A stretch of 64,000 bases of DNA from Tetragonia tetragonoides (GCA_038025085.1 CM076153.1:4154001-4218000), one strand, 5' to 3'. Counted from the first letter of the stretch, positions 31,594-45,439 are shown. Notes: a model not told the origin generated them from the letters alone. Made by a program: numbers and translations.

Positions 31594-34500
31594 ATCTATG
31601 AATCTACTATTATACAAAAGCCGCCCTATTATTGTGGGGGGAAAATAAACTTAAAGGAGTTTGACAATACTTGCTTATCTGTCTTTAAGCACCTATTAAG
31701 AAGCTCCTGAGAGGTCATAAATATATATACACCTGTAAGAGAATAGAAGGACATGAGAGATTTAGAATCTAAAGCGTGGGCCACAAGGAAATGAAAGTAA
31801 TTATAATTAATTAGAAGCTGCTGAAGGCAGAAATTGATAGGGAGGGAGAGTTGAACCTTAGGTGGTTCTATAAGTAGATTCTCAGGTACAAAAGTAAGAT
31901 TTTGCCAGAAAATTATTGTGGCTGCTCTAAATTTCCATTATAATTATATTTGTCAGTTTAGTTATGAATGAGTCGCTCAAAGTCACCAAGAGGACTAGGA
32001 CATGGTCCCCTGAAATCTCATGAGAAAACTGATAATTCTCTCCTCTAAAATCTCCAATCAAGCAGAAGCATCTTCTATTTTCAGCAAACATGATTTGAAA
32101 TATAATGCATCTGACTTTGGTAGGCCTACCATAACTTTTTACATGCAGACAGCCAAACAAGAAAGTAAAGGACCAACTCACTTTGGTTTACCTCAGGACC
32201 ACGTCAGATTGAATTTGGAAACCTCTAACTCTAAGAACACCATTATGCCAACATAACTTATCCAAATTATGAGTTGTCAGAGGTTACCAAAAGTCTTTGG
32301 TAACCTAATCTTTTTACTCTTCCTGTAAACAACAGAAAATCATCATCAGTTGACTCAAGCATGACCAGGAAAAAAACATACATAGAGAATTTACAACCCA
32401 TGAAATTTCCATTTGTATGTGAACAAAACATGTGAGAACGTGGCCATCATTTGGTAAACAATGAATTTGGCAGTAGTATAAAACACATCCATTACTACTG
32501 GAACCATACTGTAGTACATTAGAAAGGTGCGTTAATAAAAACTTGCCTCAAGTAGTATTACATGTATAAAACAGCTCAACCTTGAAGAAAGAATAGAATA
32601 TGCTTGTATGTACTCCGACAAATACAGCTAAGATATCGCGAGATGAGATATCTCGCAATATGAGAAATACATTACATTGTCAAATTCATCAACTTTTAGT
32701 TGCAAGTCACTTGTTGCAAAAAGAGCAAAGGACGTCATGATTCGGAGAAGATAATGTATTGACTTTAGCGGGAATCAAAACTTAAAATAATGTTTGAATA
32801 AATAGTTTAGAAGCTTAAAAAGCTTATGATTTGGCCTTTAATGACGTACCCCCCTTTGAAGTTTATAGTCAGATGGTTAACAAATATGTATTTTAAAGAC
32901 AATTTGCTATGCCTGCTACTGATTGCTGTATTACTGTTTAGATTTCTTTATCCAATGGATCAGCTTACAATTTAATATTTTCCTTATCTCCTAACTAAAC
33001 AATGGCTGAGATCAAACCCACATGTATGTGAAATAGAAAGGCGCTGATCTTGCCACAAACAGTACAAACACATGGGAGCTGAAGGGGAAAAGCTCACTGT
33101 CAAATATTTCAGTGAGCTTCAAGATAATCATAAAAACCAATTAGAACTTAGAAGCACAAGCAAGAAAAGGTCAATATCAAGGCACAGTAATTTGGGTTAG
33201 TTTACTAATTGTAATGTTTTCTTGAAGTGTTTATTATGCATTTCAGAAGCTTCTCACTTTCTAAGTTCTAGTATGACATGACTCTTGTATTCTGTTGTTC
33301 TTGAATGAACTTATCATCTTTTATCCAAAGATCTTCATACGTCATCTTTGCGTAACTTGAAGAAAAGATAATTTCATAACCATTCACCTAGGAGTTTATG
33401 ACATTTGCAAAGGTGACAGAATAACACCAGTGACATAAATTATCACAACAATCAGAAATATAGTTATTTATAGCCCCATTCACAGCCTTCAAAAACAGAG
33501 CAAGATAGAGATACTTGTGTCAAAAACCCATGATTTCCCTTTGATTAAAAATATTTTTCTAGTCATTGAATTTTCATCTCTTAATGACAGTTTTAAGTTG
33601 AAAGATTTTATCCATTATTTTCTCCCTTAAAAAGATTGTGTCATTATTACGTGGAATATTAATTAAATGCACCCTCTACTTCTCTCTCCCCCCTTCCCTA
33701 ATTTTCTCTCATATATATCACTAAACCTACTACCCGCTCATTATTTGTTGGGTATCTATCAAGTTCATCTGTGACCTCATATGTGAACCTATTCAAGCCA
33801 CATGGGATGAGTAGCATCAGCATGAACCAACCATATTTCAATATACCCCTCCAATCCACATACGTAGAATGTATAGGAGGCATAAAACAAAACAATCAGA
33901 AAAACAAAACTGCTTTAAACAATAATACATAGATGACAGCATTGACAAGGATAATAACCTGCCGCCTGTTCCAACAAAAAAAATTAATATGTGGGCATTT
34001 TGTGGACGTTCTCTATTATTGTGACAATACATTTCTATGTTTGTTTTTATTGAAGTTAGAACAAGAGTTAGAGAACCTAGAGCGATGGTTAAGGGTCTCG
34101 TTTTCAATGACATGATGTTGTGAATTCTCCACAGTTTTTTTTAGGCTTGGCTTATGGCTAAATCAGACGTCTCAACAGACGATCATTTACTTCTTACTTT
34201 CTGTGCACAGTTACACGAGGGTACGGCTATATGTACATTTGAACCCCTAAATCCTGTTAAAGGAAACAGCTCCATGCAACATGTTCTGTTTGGTTTTTCC
34301 TTCACCAGTGGTCCAACTTGTGCTATATGCCCTTCCAAAAAGGGTATCGAATTTTATGTCAAAGTCTACAGATTCAATTCTAGTCTAATTGTGAGCATAT
34401 ATGGGTCATGGTTAGAGAAATGGCACTTTCAATCCCCACTCAACTGTGTAGGTGGAGCATTCAAGCATGTGTGTCCAACAATTTCCTAGCACATGCAGCC

Positions 34501-37359
34501 ACATGTGGAGTTGCAGAACCAAACGAAATGACCTATCATATCTCCGTTGAGAATTTTGCTGAAACTGTATGAAACAAGAAAAATGGTTCTCTCAGGAGGT
34601 TTCACCTTCTTAGTCATATTATAATTTATCAGGTAAAGAGCAGCCAGATTTCTGTTCTGAATTTTGGGTTGGGAAACCCTGAACAGTAGAAGTGTGTAAA
34701 AACCTTAAAGAAATTAGCCCACAAGGAGATTTCATAGTTGTACTTTAGTATTAAACTTCTAGGAATAATGTTTGTCTGAACCATTTATACTACATTTAAC
34801 TGGCTTAATGTATTGGAAGTACAAATTTATCTTGACCGTGCGAATCCAAAGAAAGGACTAAATGTGAATATCTACGCACTTAAAGAGTGTTAGTTATCTC
34901 CCTATGGTGGTAAGTCAGTGTCCAAGAGACTCCAAGATTGATCTGTATCTATTCCTAATAGTGTTTCTGAGTTATAGTCTCTAGAGTTGAGTGCCCCAAC
35001 ATGGTGATTTTGGCTAAACTATCTATCCAAAATATTAAGCCGCTGTCTCAAACATCTCATTGGTGTTACTAGGAGCAGGATTAAAACAAGAAAGAGGACA
35101 GTAAAACATGGTAAATACAAAAATAATGCCCACCAAGAGAAACCCACACTTTGGCATGCAAATTGCCATGGACAACAGTGAAACCAAACAAATCAATAGT
35201 TGACATTCAATTACAGATTATCCAAAAACAGAGGCATAAAAGAATCTCAGGAAACAAGGAACCAAAACTCTCAGTATATAGCTGATGCTTATTTTGGTTA
35301 CTTTCTCAGATGAAAACAAAATGTCAAAAATGCAGGACAAGGGACTGGCCGGGCTCTTTCATTTGCTCAAAAATCAATAAAAGAACAAGTAGACATGACA
35401 AAATAACAACGTTGTAATTCTGGAAGGCTTAGGAAACCAACCTTTTGCCAGGATGTTATAGTGACAATGCATGATACGTAGACGATCCTTGAGGTACCGA
35501 TCACATTGAGCAAAAGTAGAGTGCACATGATGCATGGTTGATCTGTCTTTTTCTTCACACAGTCTGTATGTCCTGCATTGAATTCAGCCTTCAGTATAAA
35601 TGAGTTGGATCTACCTGGATTTGTACCTGATTTACAAGGAAATATGATCAGGTCGTCACATAAACAACATAAAGAGAGGCAAATGGGTGCTAGTATAGAA
35701 AGTGTGGCATGTTTTACATTGCCGAGGTCAAAACCTCAATGAAAATGGTACCCTGAATAGTGTTGGCTTCACTTGGAAACCCTGGATTTGGAAGCTCAAT
35801 GGTACCATGGATTTGAAAGCATGAATGAAACACAAAGTCTATAAACCAAATTAATAACATACAAAACTTTCTATCCATGTGAAACCAAACCAAGCCTTTT
35901 CCTGCTAATTTTGGAACAGTGGCAATACAGAAGTTCAATAAAAAGCCCAGAGATTCCAGATGCTGGCAGAGCTCCTCTTACTCACCCTAAGTATTCTTGA
36001 TCTTTTTTTTCTTCCTTTTTTTAAGGTTTGAACTGTGAACAGTTTCTTGAAACCAGGCCTCACGTTCCTGAACGTAAGGAAGGTTATGATATTTAAGTCT
36101 TTGGTAGAAGATATTCACAGAAAACCCTGTATTCAAACTTACAGGGATGTAATTAACGAGAACTGAAAAATCAAAACTTTGCACATATATGTTTTTTTGC
36201 TATCAAGACATGCAGCTGAGGCTAATGTAAATGTGAATCTGTATGCAAAGAATTTCAGAAGTCCTAATTGATCATTATTATCAGTCAGCAATGTTGATTA
36301 AAGTGAATTCCTTGTTGACAGTGAATGTATGGTGAAATGCCGCATGATTCACACATCCAAATGATAAACGATGTATCCAGAATAGCAGAAGTTAATCTTC
36401 AAAGGGAATAGTAAATATAAATAAATAAGGAGGAAAAGGAAAAAGGACAAGGGAAAGAAGAAACTGAAAATGAAAGGCCACAAACTCTAGGAATAGCAGA
36501 AACATGTCTCATACATGTCAACTAAATGAAATCAGCATTGTGACATTCATATTCATGACTAGGAGTAAATCCTAGACAGGGCTCCTACGCAATGTTCAGT
36601 AACCTAAAAGTGTAGCACTTAACTTCACCAACAAATACCTTCAGGCAGGAAAAGCTTAACCACAGCTAAGAACCAAAGCAACTAGCAACTACAGGAAAAA
36701 TGCCAATATTCAAATGTCAGTGCCAGACTTAATTATTGTTGTAAACAGGCTTTACATCCAACCACATTAACAGTCATCTAAGAAAGAGAAGTGCAGTGCT
36801 CCAGTCTCCCGCCAAAGCAAGATTTGGGGAGGGTCATCAAAAGGACACATTGTCACCCCAGTTTTTAAAGAACCTCCTGGTCACAAGAAGCCATCTCACC
36901 ATTCTCAACTTTCTAAGGTTTAAGTCTTTCACATGAACCTGCTAGTTCAGCAGATGCATGCTTACCCATTTAAGAGCTATCCTTCACGTATTAGTACTAG
37001 TTCTATCCTTCCAGGTACTCAAGGAAGCTGTCCCTAGTTTGCTTCTTTATAAGATGACCTTCAACTTTGCAGTTGAGCAGAGTATTTGGATTTCACTTTG
37101 TCTTCAGTAGATACAGGCATAACTGAGCACACTTAGCTGAAGAATCATCACAGACACCAGCTGTCTCTTTTTCTCTTATTTCCCCTCCCTCCCCCTCTTC
37201 CATGTTGAGTAATCCATGAGGATTACTTTTTTTACATCACAAGTTTGTATCTTCTATAAAAAGCACTATGAAGGGAGGATGACACATGAAAGGTGTAATA
37301 TGATGATTGGTAACATGAAATGTTTAATATAGGTCAAAAAACATCATAACTCACATGCA

Positions 37360-37445
37360 AATAAATAATAATAATAATAATGATAATAATAATTAAAAAA
37401 TAATAATAATTATTATTATTTTTATTATTATTTTTATTTTTATTA
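37360..37445. repeat. AAT/ATT microsatellite
   Basis: AATAATAAT runs change to ATTATTATT across the middle, so the stretch is nearly self-complementary. Confidence 0.85.
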
Positions 37446-38367
37446 AACAAATACAGAACTCCATGTCATACGTTATCGTCTTGCTTTTCAGCACCTTACT
37501 GAACGGGGATTCATAAAGCAAGATTTGCAACCTTCCGCGAGGAAGCAACAAAAAGTTTAAGCATTATAGAATGAAACTGAATGGAAACCATAGAAGACAC
37601 TACGCTTCTCTGTATCCATTACACTTATTTTCTTTTTTCTTTTTGAGAAGAAAAAAGTATATCTATCAGAAAAAGGAAAAAAAAATGTTGCAGCAGGAGA
37701 GGAAAAGAAGTCCTCCAAGAGTGGAATGATTGCAGATTGGCCCCATCCCTGTGGACCTCAAAGATAGTATAACTCCTAAAAGCCCTAGCTGCGGACCCTA
37801 AATACATCCATTACACTTTACCAGCATGGGTAAAATCAAAACATTCTTAAGGCCAGAAGACTCTCAGTCTTCTTCACTCAGCCCCCTATATACAGCTCAA
37901 GAAAGGAAATCTTTTAGGAGTTAGGACCCAAATTATGATAACTGCACAAAGATGAATAGGGATCTCTCTTTGTATGGCAGCTCAGGAGTTTAGAAGTACA
38001 ATTCTATGTCGTAGCACTCATAGCAGGCCATTTATCCATCTTCAACGTTAAGTGTTAACACAAAGGAAAATAGAAGCTTACAGGAAAGATCTAAATTATC
38101 CTGCTGATATCACATCCATATCTTGCTTAGCTTAATAGGAGCATAAATAGCAAGTTTCCAGCAACGATATGTTAAGAATGCTCTATTGATGATCTAACCT
38201 TTGTGCCATCACAACAAATATGTTCAAAGGTGCAACAAGAGAACAGATCTACAAAACCTTATATGCCTTTGAAGCTTCCTCAAAGTACTCAAAAACTATG
38301 GAAACTCCAGTGTTCCTATGATGAATCAGAACATACAAGTAACTCAAGGTTGCTCAAAGGCTCAACA

Positions 38368-38428
38368 CATGTACTTGCATAAGCAATTAAGCATGTACTT
38401 GCATAAGCAATTAAGCATGTACTTGCAT
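38368..38428. repeat. 24-bp tandem repeat, 2.5 copies
   Basis: CATGTACTTGCATAAGCAAT plus TAAG repeated perfectly at 38368 and 38392, with a 13-base partial third unit from 38416. Confidence 0.95.
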
Positions 38429-39123
38429 ATACATGATAACAATAATCAAAATCAAGTTGAGATGATTAAGTTAATATCTAACCATATATACAGCTTCCAA
38501 ATTGAGACACCTTTCCCTGATAACAAAGAGCAAGGTCAATCACAAATCAAAATACAGATAGAGAATACAGAGAAAAGAAGGGTGGCAATCTATTACTGCT
38601 AGTAACAACACAGAACAAATTCCAATCTTCAGTTTCCATTATAAAAGGTAGTAGTTCTTGAAATGTGGTTCTATTTCCATCACATATAATCTGGTCTTCT
38701 TACAGAAGCCAATTTATTAAACGCCATTAATAAGTATGAAAAATGCAACAAACATTTGTAAAGAGAAAATTAATTTGTGAAGGTTACCACGTAGAAGTTT
38801 GGCCAAGCATGGTCCCCTCATACATGGTCCCGTGGCTGGAGAAACAATGTACATCTTTCCTGTGAGCTGTCAGACACAGAACAATAGTGGCAAGGAAGAG
38901 AACAAAGCATCTTTTGCAAGATAGTAATTCTCTGATAGTGGTGAGCAAAATGATATTTTAATTGTTGAGCACAAAGTTTCATTGACAATGCACTAAGAAA
39001 TCTTTGAGCAACCAAAAAGAGCTCGACGCAGACATCCATCCTCTGTTTCTATGAAAACAAAGGGTAACACCAACTGCACCCTGACCAGTGCCAGGTCAAA
39101 ATAACTACAATTACAAAAGTGCA

Positions 39124-39176
39124 GGTATCATAAATTGCTTCTTATCTAAAAAAAAAAAAAGGTATCATAAATTGCT
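39124..39176 (+). mobile_element. Minute poly(A)-tailed insertion with target duplication
   Basis: The perfect 16-base repeat GGTATCATAAATTGCT (39124-39139 and 39161-39176) brackets only TCTTATCT plus 13 A. The insert matches the 3' end of the LINE remnant in SEC10 (TTCTTATCTTAAAAAA). Confidence 0.7.
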
Positions 39177-40244
39177 CTTTACAATAGAGTACAAGATAAG
39201 AATGGTAATGAAAAAGAAGTATAAAATTGTCAACCGACAGCAGACCTGGTCGAGATTCTCAAACTAGTGGTAAATTTACTCTCCAAGACCAATTGAAGTT
39301 GATAGAGATACAACATCAACTATATAGTAAGACCAATGTCAGTATATTTTCAGAGAACCCCAACAGATTTGGTCGAGTTAGATGAGGATACACTATATAT
39401 CAGAAACGAATTTCCTCCCAGCAGCTATCTCTGAGCTCAAGCACCTTATTCCAGCAGCCAAGTAATTTGCCTCTCAGATCCATTCTCCATCAAGTAAGAA
39501 AGAACAATTTCATGCGGTACATCCAATCTCCTCCCGAAATGAAACATCATAGTCAAAAGCATACTAGAGGAAGGTTGTTGCACAGAGCTCAGCTAGTGCA
39601 AGGCATACTGCACTACGATAGAAAGGAGACGCAGCTAAGTAGCACATCATGTACCCTCTTACGTTTGACAAACCAACAGCTCATGAACCACATAATAGTC
39701 AGAAAACATTCGGCGAAAGCTGGCATATTTCCAAGCCTTCAATTTATGCTCCTCAATTATACGTGGATCAGTTTTAGCCTTTCAGGAAAAATAGACCTTG
39801 CAGCAGTTCTAATTTCCATGAATCAACTATTCCAGAAGACGTGCCATTGCTGTTTGCAGCTTATACAGGCAGTTTACAGATCATAAATCATCCAATCACC
39901 ATATGGTCTGCATGGTCAGGTCTACAGTGAGATGGTCCCGGTGGTTTTCCCTTTCACCCCTATCAATGTCAAAATGTGGATCTGCAATTTGCTTATACAA
40001 ATTACACATTTTTTGAGCTAGTGGCCCACATTTTGGTACAGATACCGGGGGAAAAGGAACGTGTATCACGATAATTATCTGTGTGTTCAACATTTAAGTC
40101 CACAGATAAGCACGGGCAATTTCTTCTCTCCATTATAGTCATTGAAGACCAAATTTTTGGCATATTAGAGCCCTTTCCATATTCCGGTGAAACATTGCAA
40201 TCTTCATCAGGAATTACTTCCTCTATCATGCCATACTCCTTCAT

Positions 40245-41065
40245 TCAACAGAAGTTGAATAACATAGAAACAGGAACTAAGCAAAGTCCCTTTTTCCTTA
40301 GTCCTGCACATTTGACATCGTTCTCGATAAAGCTCAAGTGCATTGCTTCTTCAGTTTGGTCAGAGGTTACTTTTCCCTGTAAGAACCAATATTAAATAAT
40401 GGTTCAATTAATACACCAGGAAAATGAGATTTAGTATCACTCAAAGCATCTTATAGTTAATTATTCTTGCACAAGATACATGAAAGACTCCCAGCACTTC
40501 TATATGTACCTGAGGAAAACTTCTGTAATCATGCTTGCCTAGTTGCTCTGGTTGCAAAGTATTCAAACCACAATCTGTCCGTTGAAACTCTATATAAGAG
40601 TGCTCTAAGTTTTGCACCTGCAACTGCAAGAGTGATATATATCAGCAAATTACCAGTGTTTCATGTAACCCTGGGAGGTTGGTGTACAGAGAGCGGCACT
40701 GAAAAATCAAGATAAAGTTCAGAGATTAGCCTTCTCCCTACCTTAGAAGTAGGAACAGGTGAGCTTGCAGTGTCCTCCAAATCATGATCAATATAAGTTG
40801 CTATGCTTTTCCTCCTTTTAAAGATGGATCTAACTGATGCAACATGATCGTCATTGGCACATATCTTTATAGCCGTACAAACAGCATCAGGAGACGTTGA
40901 AGAGCTCTCGAAGCCAGAACAGACAGCACCATCTTCTATATTGCTGCTAGTGATGAAATCATCAATATATTCAGACCAACTACTACCCTCTGAAGAAATC
41001 TCGAGTCCAGCAACTGAATAGCAATCTTTGAACTTGTAATTTGTGAAGCTCATAGAATCCTCCAT
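40245..41065 (-). CDS. VUP1-like (vascular-related unknown) protein, copy b
   Basis: Paralogue of the gene at 30.5-31.6 kb. Exons (minus): 40742-41065, 40510-40617, 40245-40376, giving 187 residues. It shares MEDSM..TNY at the start, W(S)EYIDDFI at residues 30-38, KRRK at 83-86, DLEDTASSPV at 95-104, LGKHDYRSFPQ at the end of exon 2 and LRKKGLCLVPVSML near the C-terminus. Its second exon (36 codons) covers what is split over two exons in copy a, so the two genes differ by one intron. The exon 2 acceptor is a tandem TTGCAGTTGCAG; using the first AG would add Leu-Gln. A TATAAAG lies 72 bases upstream of the ATG. Function as for copy a, by family only. Confidence 0.65.
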
Positions 41066-41136
41066 TTAACCACCAAGTACAGAAATAGGCAGCTAGAAGG
41101 TTGTGAAGTATGGATAACCTGCAAAATCAGAGCTCT

Positions 41137-41143
41137 CTTTATA
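41137..41143 (-). promoter_or_regulatory. Possible TATA box of VUP-like copy b
   Basis: TATAAAG on the minus strand within CTCTTATAAAGAGAG, 72 bases before the ATG at 41065. It leaves room for a leader of about 40 bases. Confidence 0.4.
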
Positions 41144-41749
41144 AGAGGAGGAAATTTGTGTAGGGACCACAAAGGGATATAGTAGAGAACATCAATCACA
41201 GAGAAAGAAAGGGGAGGAGTGTGTGCTTGAGTTTATCTTAGGTTAGATTCTGGCCCACCAAAGATTCGCCACGTTTTGTTTAGCACTTGCTTCCCACTAA
41301 AACAATTGAGACCTGGGAAGATTTGATAAAATCTCATGACACTGAGTCATTATCCCACACCAGAGCATATTCCACAAGTCCACACTGATCTGTTGAGTGA
41401 TTTGTGCAGACTGCAGACCATAGGTATAATATGACATCTAGGTTTTCAACAGCACGTGTACTTATCAATTATCAAATTCTTACAGAAAAGGTGTAGAAAC
41501 CTTACTTGTCAAAGCTTTGATTCTGTACAGGTTTTTAAATGGTTAAGCAAGCAGTTTGGTCAGACACTGGAAGATGAAGGAACAAAACCAGTATTATGGA
41601 ACATAAAACTAAGGCAATTGCAGGGGCGATTCCCCCAACCATGGCAATGATAATAGACAAACCAACCTAGACGGGAACCTCATGACAGGCATAGGGTAAG
41701 TTTTAGTATGGTTAAGGTTTAAAGTAACATACATCCTTATGCAAAGAGT

Positions 41750-41798
41750 AAAGACCAGGTACAGTATATCAAAAAAAAAAAAAAAAAAAGACCAGGTA
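41750..41798 (+). mobile_element. Minute poly(A)-tailed insertion
   Basis: AAAGACCAGGTA at 41750-41761 and again at 41787-41798 flank CAGTATATC plus a run of A. Same architecture as the insertion at 39124; the overlap of poly(A) with the repeat leaves the exact border open. Confidence 0.55.
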
Positions 41799-41866
41799 TG
41801 GTAAATTATTGGGGTAAGAATCAAAGTCTTCAACCATTTGAAATTAGATCCAATACAATAATTAGT

Positions 41867-41920
41867 GGTTAGCCAATCCCTAATTATCAAAAAAAAAAAA
41901 AAAAAAACGGTTAGCCACCC
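41867..41920 (+). mobile_element. Minute poly(A)-tailed insertion
   Basis: GGTTAGCCAATCCC (41867-41880) and GGTTAGCCACCCC (41908-41920) bracket TAATTATC plus about 18 A. The direct repeat has diverged slightly, so this is older than the 39124 event. Confidence 0.55.
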
Positions 41921-41999
41921 CCTACCCTCCCTGAGGAAAAAGGCTGTCCTTCCATACCGTTCAATGTGAAGAACACACTCCAAGGTTGAAGCATGTTAT

Positions 42000-42690
42000 T
42001 TATACTTGACTTATAAATTTAAATTCAGAAAATCTTATTTTTAAGATACAATCTAGTAAAATTTTCAATGCTTTATTGTTTCTAAATTGGATAACTTTAC
42101 TACATCTTGATATTAAAGGATTAACCATCTGACAATTTGAATTTTCAGTTTTCCACATTATGTTGGAAGATGTCTATTAAAACCACTGGTACTTTTATAC
42201 AGATTCAGAGTTGTCCACAACTATTTCTGTATTGCTTAAAATATACATGCTGCTACAAAAATTTAAGAAGTCTTCTACAGTCTCATCTTGACTAACCATT
42301 CAGTCAAAAACCTTAAACTTACAAGCTATTGCGAACATTATGCTATTCCCTCAATAAATTGCCAGCAAGCAGGCTACCCATTAGACTTAGACATGTCAAA
42401 CTAATTAATATTGAGCCGGCCCCTGAAGCAAGCATTAGACTTAGATCACAACAGTTGACAAGGACGACTTATTGAATCTCGCAGAAATCAAACATAAAGA
42501 AAGGCGAACAGATACAGTATTCGTAGATTATGCCTGAAAAGTGTTCCAACAGCATAAATAGTATTTTATCATTTGGGATTTTAGTGGCTATTAATCTTGT
42601 TAAGTTCCTCATTTTGTTTATTATAAAGATCCGCAAAATCTCTCACAGAAGAATTCAATTTAACATATCTGATATGCCTTGCATGACTTC

Positions 42691-42722
<32 letters not shown>

Positions 42723-44850
42723 GAAAATGGCATCTATCACAATTTTGCCACTTGCATAAGAGTAACAAAAAATTCCAGTGAGGCTTCAAGAGGTTAATGA
42801 AATTTGAGGTAGCAAACCACGACTCAAAAACATTTGGGTGCAAATTATTCATGACCAATTGGAGAAAGGAAATGGATCCTCTCTATTACACTATTTCCCA
42901 CAATCACCCATTACACCTCTAGATATTTGCCATATGTTAAAATTTTGATTATATTATTTAAATTTTAAATAAGTATACTGGCAGACCTCTAGAAAAGTAA
43001 AGCTGTAATGGTAAAGAAACGAAGAATCTTTGACAAAAGCCTTCAGAACTAGCCACAGAATTTGTATTTCTGTTCGATAGTCAAATTCAATCAATACAAA
43101 ACACTACTATTCTCCGGCTATGGTAGCTTCTACATATTAAAATCATTTTCCAGATTACATTCACATGGCGACTCCGGGGCAAAAGATTTCACATATCCAA
43201 TTAATTTCCGGAGCAGAAACTTGGCTTCCACTAAATTACATTATCTTCATTTGTTTCTTTCCCAACCCAACTATCCTACATGTCATCACACCTGCTCTTT
43301 GATCTTTTTTGGTTGGCTATATATCAAATTTCTGTGTTTGACCAGAAATAAAGGCCCTAACTTATCAGCATGGTGTCCTAGCACTAGCCTAACAGATTCT
43401 TCAAAATCTTCATCATACAAGCTAAAAATGTAAGCAATGGAAAAAAAAATGAAGAAAAGCAAATTGGAACATACATACATACATAATAGATAATGGGTAG
43501 ACATACCTGCCCCCACAACAGGAGATACATGGACGATGGACATTTCGTGGAGTTCCTCCATTCTTTACAGAATACCATCCCCATGACGGAGCAAAAAGAC
43601 CCAGCAAGTTATTTTAATGACATGGAGAAGTGAAATTCAACACCTCCTTGGGTGGGCTCCCAAATTCATCAATAGTTCCATCGAGACTGCACCTACACTT
43701 CGTATAAGGGCTGCATGATCTCAAATTTTATTATTTGCATTTCATCCAAGCTATGCAAATGAAAAGTCTTAAGAGAGATAAAGATTTCAACTTGAAGCTC
43801 CAGCCCCCAATCAAGAGAGCCATAAGACTCCAACAAATGCACCTGCAGCAGATGCCTGCAGAATGTAGACTCAATGAGGAAAAAATAATACCAAAAAAAA
43901 AAAAGAAATCAGATTCTTGTGAAAGCTAATATGAAGTATATAACAGTATAAAAGTGGACATCCCTTGAAGTGCTTACTCCAACTGGATAGACAACAATAG
44001 AAAGGTCAAAAATGAAGTTCTTGTCCTGCAAGGTGATTTGGGACTTTCTAATTTAGCTCTGTTATGCTTTTCACAAGGCAAGCTACATCAAGTTTGTCCA
44101 ACAATGAGCAAAATACATCGAACAACAATCACACCACACTTTATGTATGGAAAACGTCCCCAAGCACGCCTCAATGAGTCATGAGTATAGAGTACAATCA
44201 CATATTGAACCTTCATCAGAAAAGTATAAATATAAGATAATAAATAAATAAATAAATAAATAAAAGTCTAAGCAGCTTCAATATGAAAAACTGGTCTGAA
44301 CATAATTGAAGGAGAAAACTCAGAATTTACAGCATGAATGAGCTATAATATATGCATCACCAGGACAGGTTACACAAAACCCCCTACTCAACTAGCCTAA
44401 AATAGGCATATTTGAAAACCTCCAGTTTGCTCTGTGGAAAGAAGGGGGGAGGGGGAAGAGACCAATCAGAAACACATTTACTGGATGACCTGCTTCACAA
44501 TCTTCAACGGTAGTCTGGAGAACATCGACACAACATTTCTAATGTACTCTATCTGTGTCAACATTTTGATATAAAATCAGCACATTTATCCAATGAATGC
44601 TTATCAAACATGAGCTAGCAAAGTATTAAGCAAGAACTCATAAGTTGCTAGGTAAGTAAGCTGCACAAGTATTCAGATATTAGCAGCTAAAAAGAACAAT
44701 GAGTTACATAAGCAAATGCCGGTCTTCATGACACTGACAACTAAATTACGCCATCTGGTTGTACTCTTTCCCTAATTAGTTAACTAGTTTAGCTCAACTG
44801 CCAGGTAGAACATACATAGTTACATACATAAACATTTTTTATGGCATAGT
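42000..44850. other. Region without a recognisable gene
   Basis: AT-rich, with a CAA microsatellite (42689-42722) and an AAAT run (44239-44265). Minus-strand frames at 43286-43607 contain short plausible peptides but conflict in frame and are not supported. Confidence 0.4.
42689..42722. repeat. CAA trinucleotide microsatellite
   Basis: Eleven uninterrupted CAA units, source of the poly-Thr and poly-Val reading frames across it. Confidence 0.95.
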
Positions 44851-44852
44851 AG

Positions 44853-45065
44853 TCATTGACTCATTATGGAAGCAGCATTTTCGTCTCGCTTAGTGAGAGA
44901 AGGGTCCACTGAAGCATCTGGAATTATGACAGCCTTGGATAAGTAAGGTAATAATGAAGCACACAACCAGTCAACCACCTTGTGGAAAGGAGGTAATCCA
45001 ACCCTTCTAAAACATCTCATGAACAGTAAACTGGCAATCTCATGCTGGTAATTGGCAATATCAAA
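44853..45065 (-). CDS. Possible terminal exon of an unidentified gene
   Basis: After a plausible acceptor (GAATTTTCAG at 45075-45066) there are 70 open codons to a TGA. They have well-mixed composition: FDIANYQHEIASLLFMRCF, RRVGLPPFHKVVDWLC, ASLLPYLSKAVIIPD, then a polar DPSLTKRDENAASIMSQ end. It resembles a helical segment of a real protein more than chance translation, but I cannot name a family. A leader-like minus-strand segment with AAACCCTAGCGAGAAA lies near 46405-46420 and a donor near 46324, which could be the 5' end of the same transcript. Intermediate exons were not found. Confidence 0.3.
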   Translation of the reverse strand, partial: FDIANYQHEIASLLFMRCFRRVGLPPFHKVVDWLCASLLPYLSKAVIIPDASVDPSLTKRDENAASIMSQ

Positions 45066-45439
45066 CTGAAAATTCAACTATCACATGGAAGCTAATAGAA
45101 ATCAAGAACTTAAAAGCACAACCTTTATTATTTAGTAGAAAAAATGGTAAAAATAAAACATAGCTGTATCCTTTTAGAGTAGAGTACTTCCATTAGAAAA
45201 TAATGCACTACGTAGCCCTTAGATAAGATAACTATTTAAGTTAACTTGCCAAACAGATGCCCTTCACAAAGTTCTGATGGAAGGTTTGGGTCCTAGGAAT
45301 TTATCAACTGAATACTAATTCCTAAGGGCACAATCCCCCATCCACTATTGAGTCCCCAGACCTTTCTTCTTCCTTGCTCTCGTCTGATCACAGCTAGGTA
45401 GCACAGGCACGAGGACGACACAAACAAAAAAGTGTCATT

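Larger units (their letters stand above)
31720..40240. other. Long gene-poor spacer between the two VUP-like genes
   Basis: About 8.5 kb of AT-rich sequence. No open frame here (including 34154-34489 + and 39467-39886 +) has recognisable motifs or convincing splice-linked neighbours. It holds an ATT/AAT microsatellite (37360-37445), a 24-base tandem repeat (38368-38428) and a tiny poly(A) insertion (39124-39176). A non-coding RNA or a gene with very small exons cannot be excluded. Confidence 0.45.

Noticed and set aside
34154..34489. 111-codon plus-strand frame
   Set aside because: No motif, no plausible neighbours and ordinary non-coding composition.
39467..39886. 139-codon plus-strand frame
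   Set aside because: The longest frame in the spacer, but no recognisable domain and no conserved splice context. It may overlap the 3' UTR of the minus-strand VUP-like gene.
43286..43607. Minus-strand peptides such as GLFAPSWGWYSVKNGGTP and, just upstream, SLDGTIDEFGSPPKEV
   Set aside because: The two lie in different frames with a stop between them and have no matching splice partner or recognised family.
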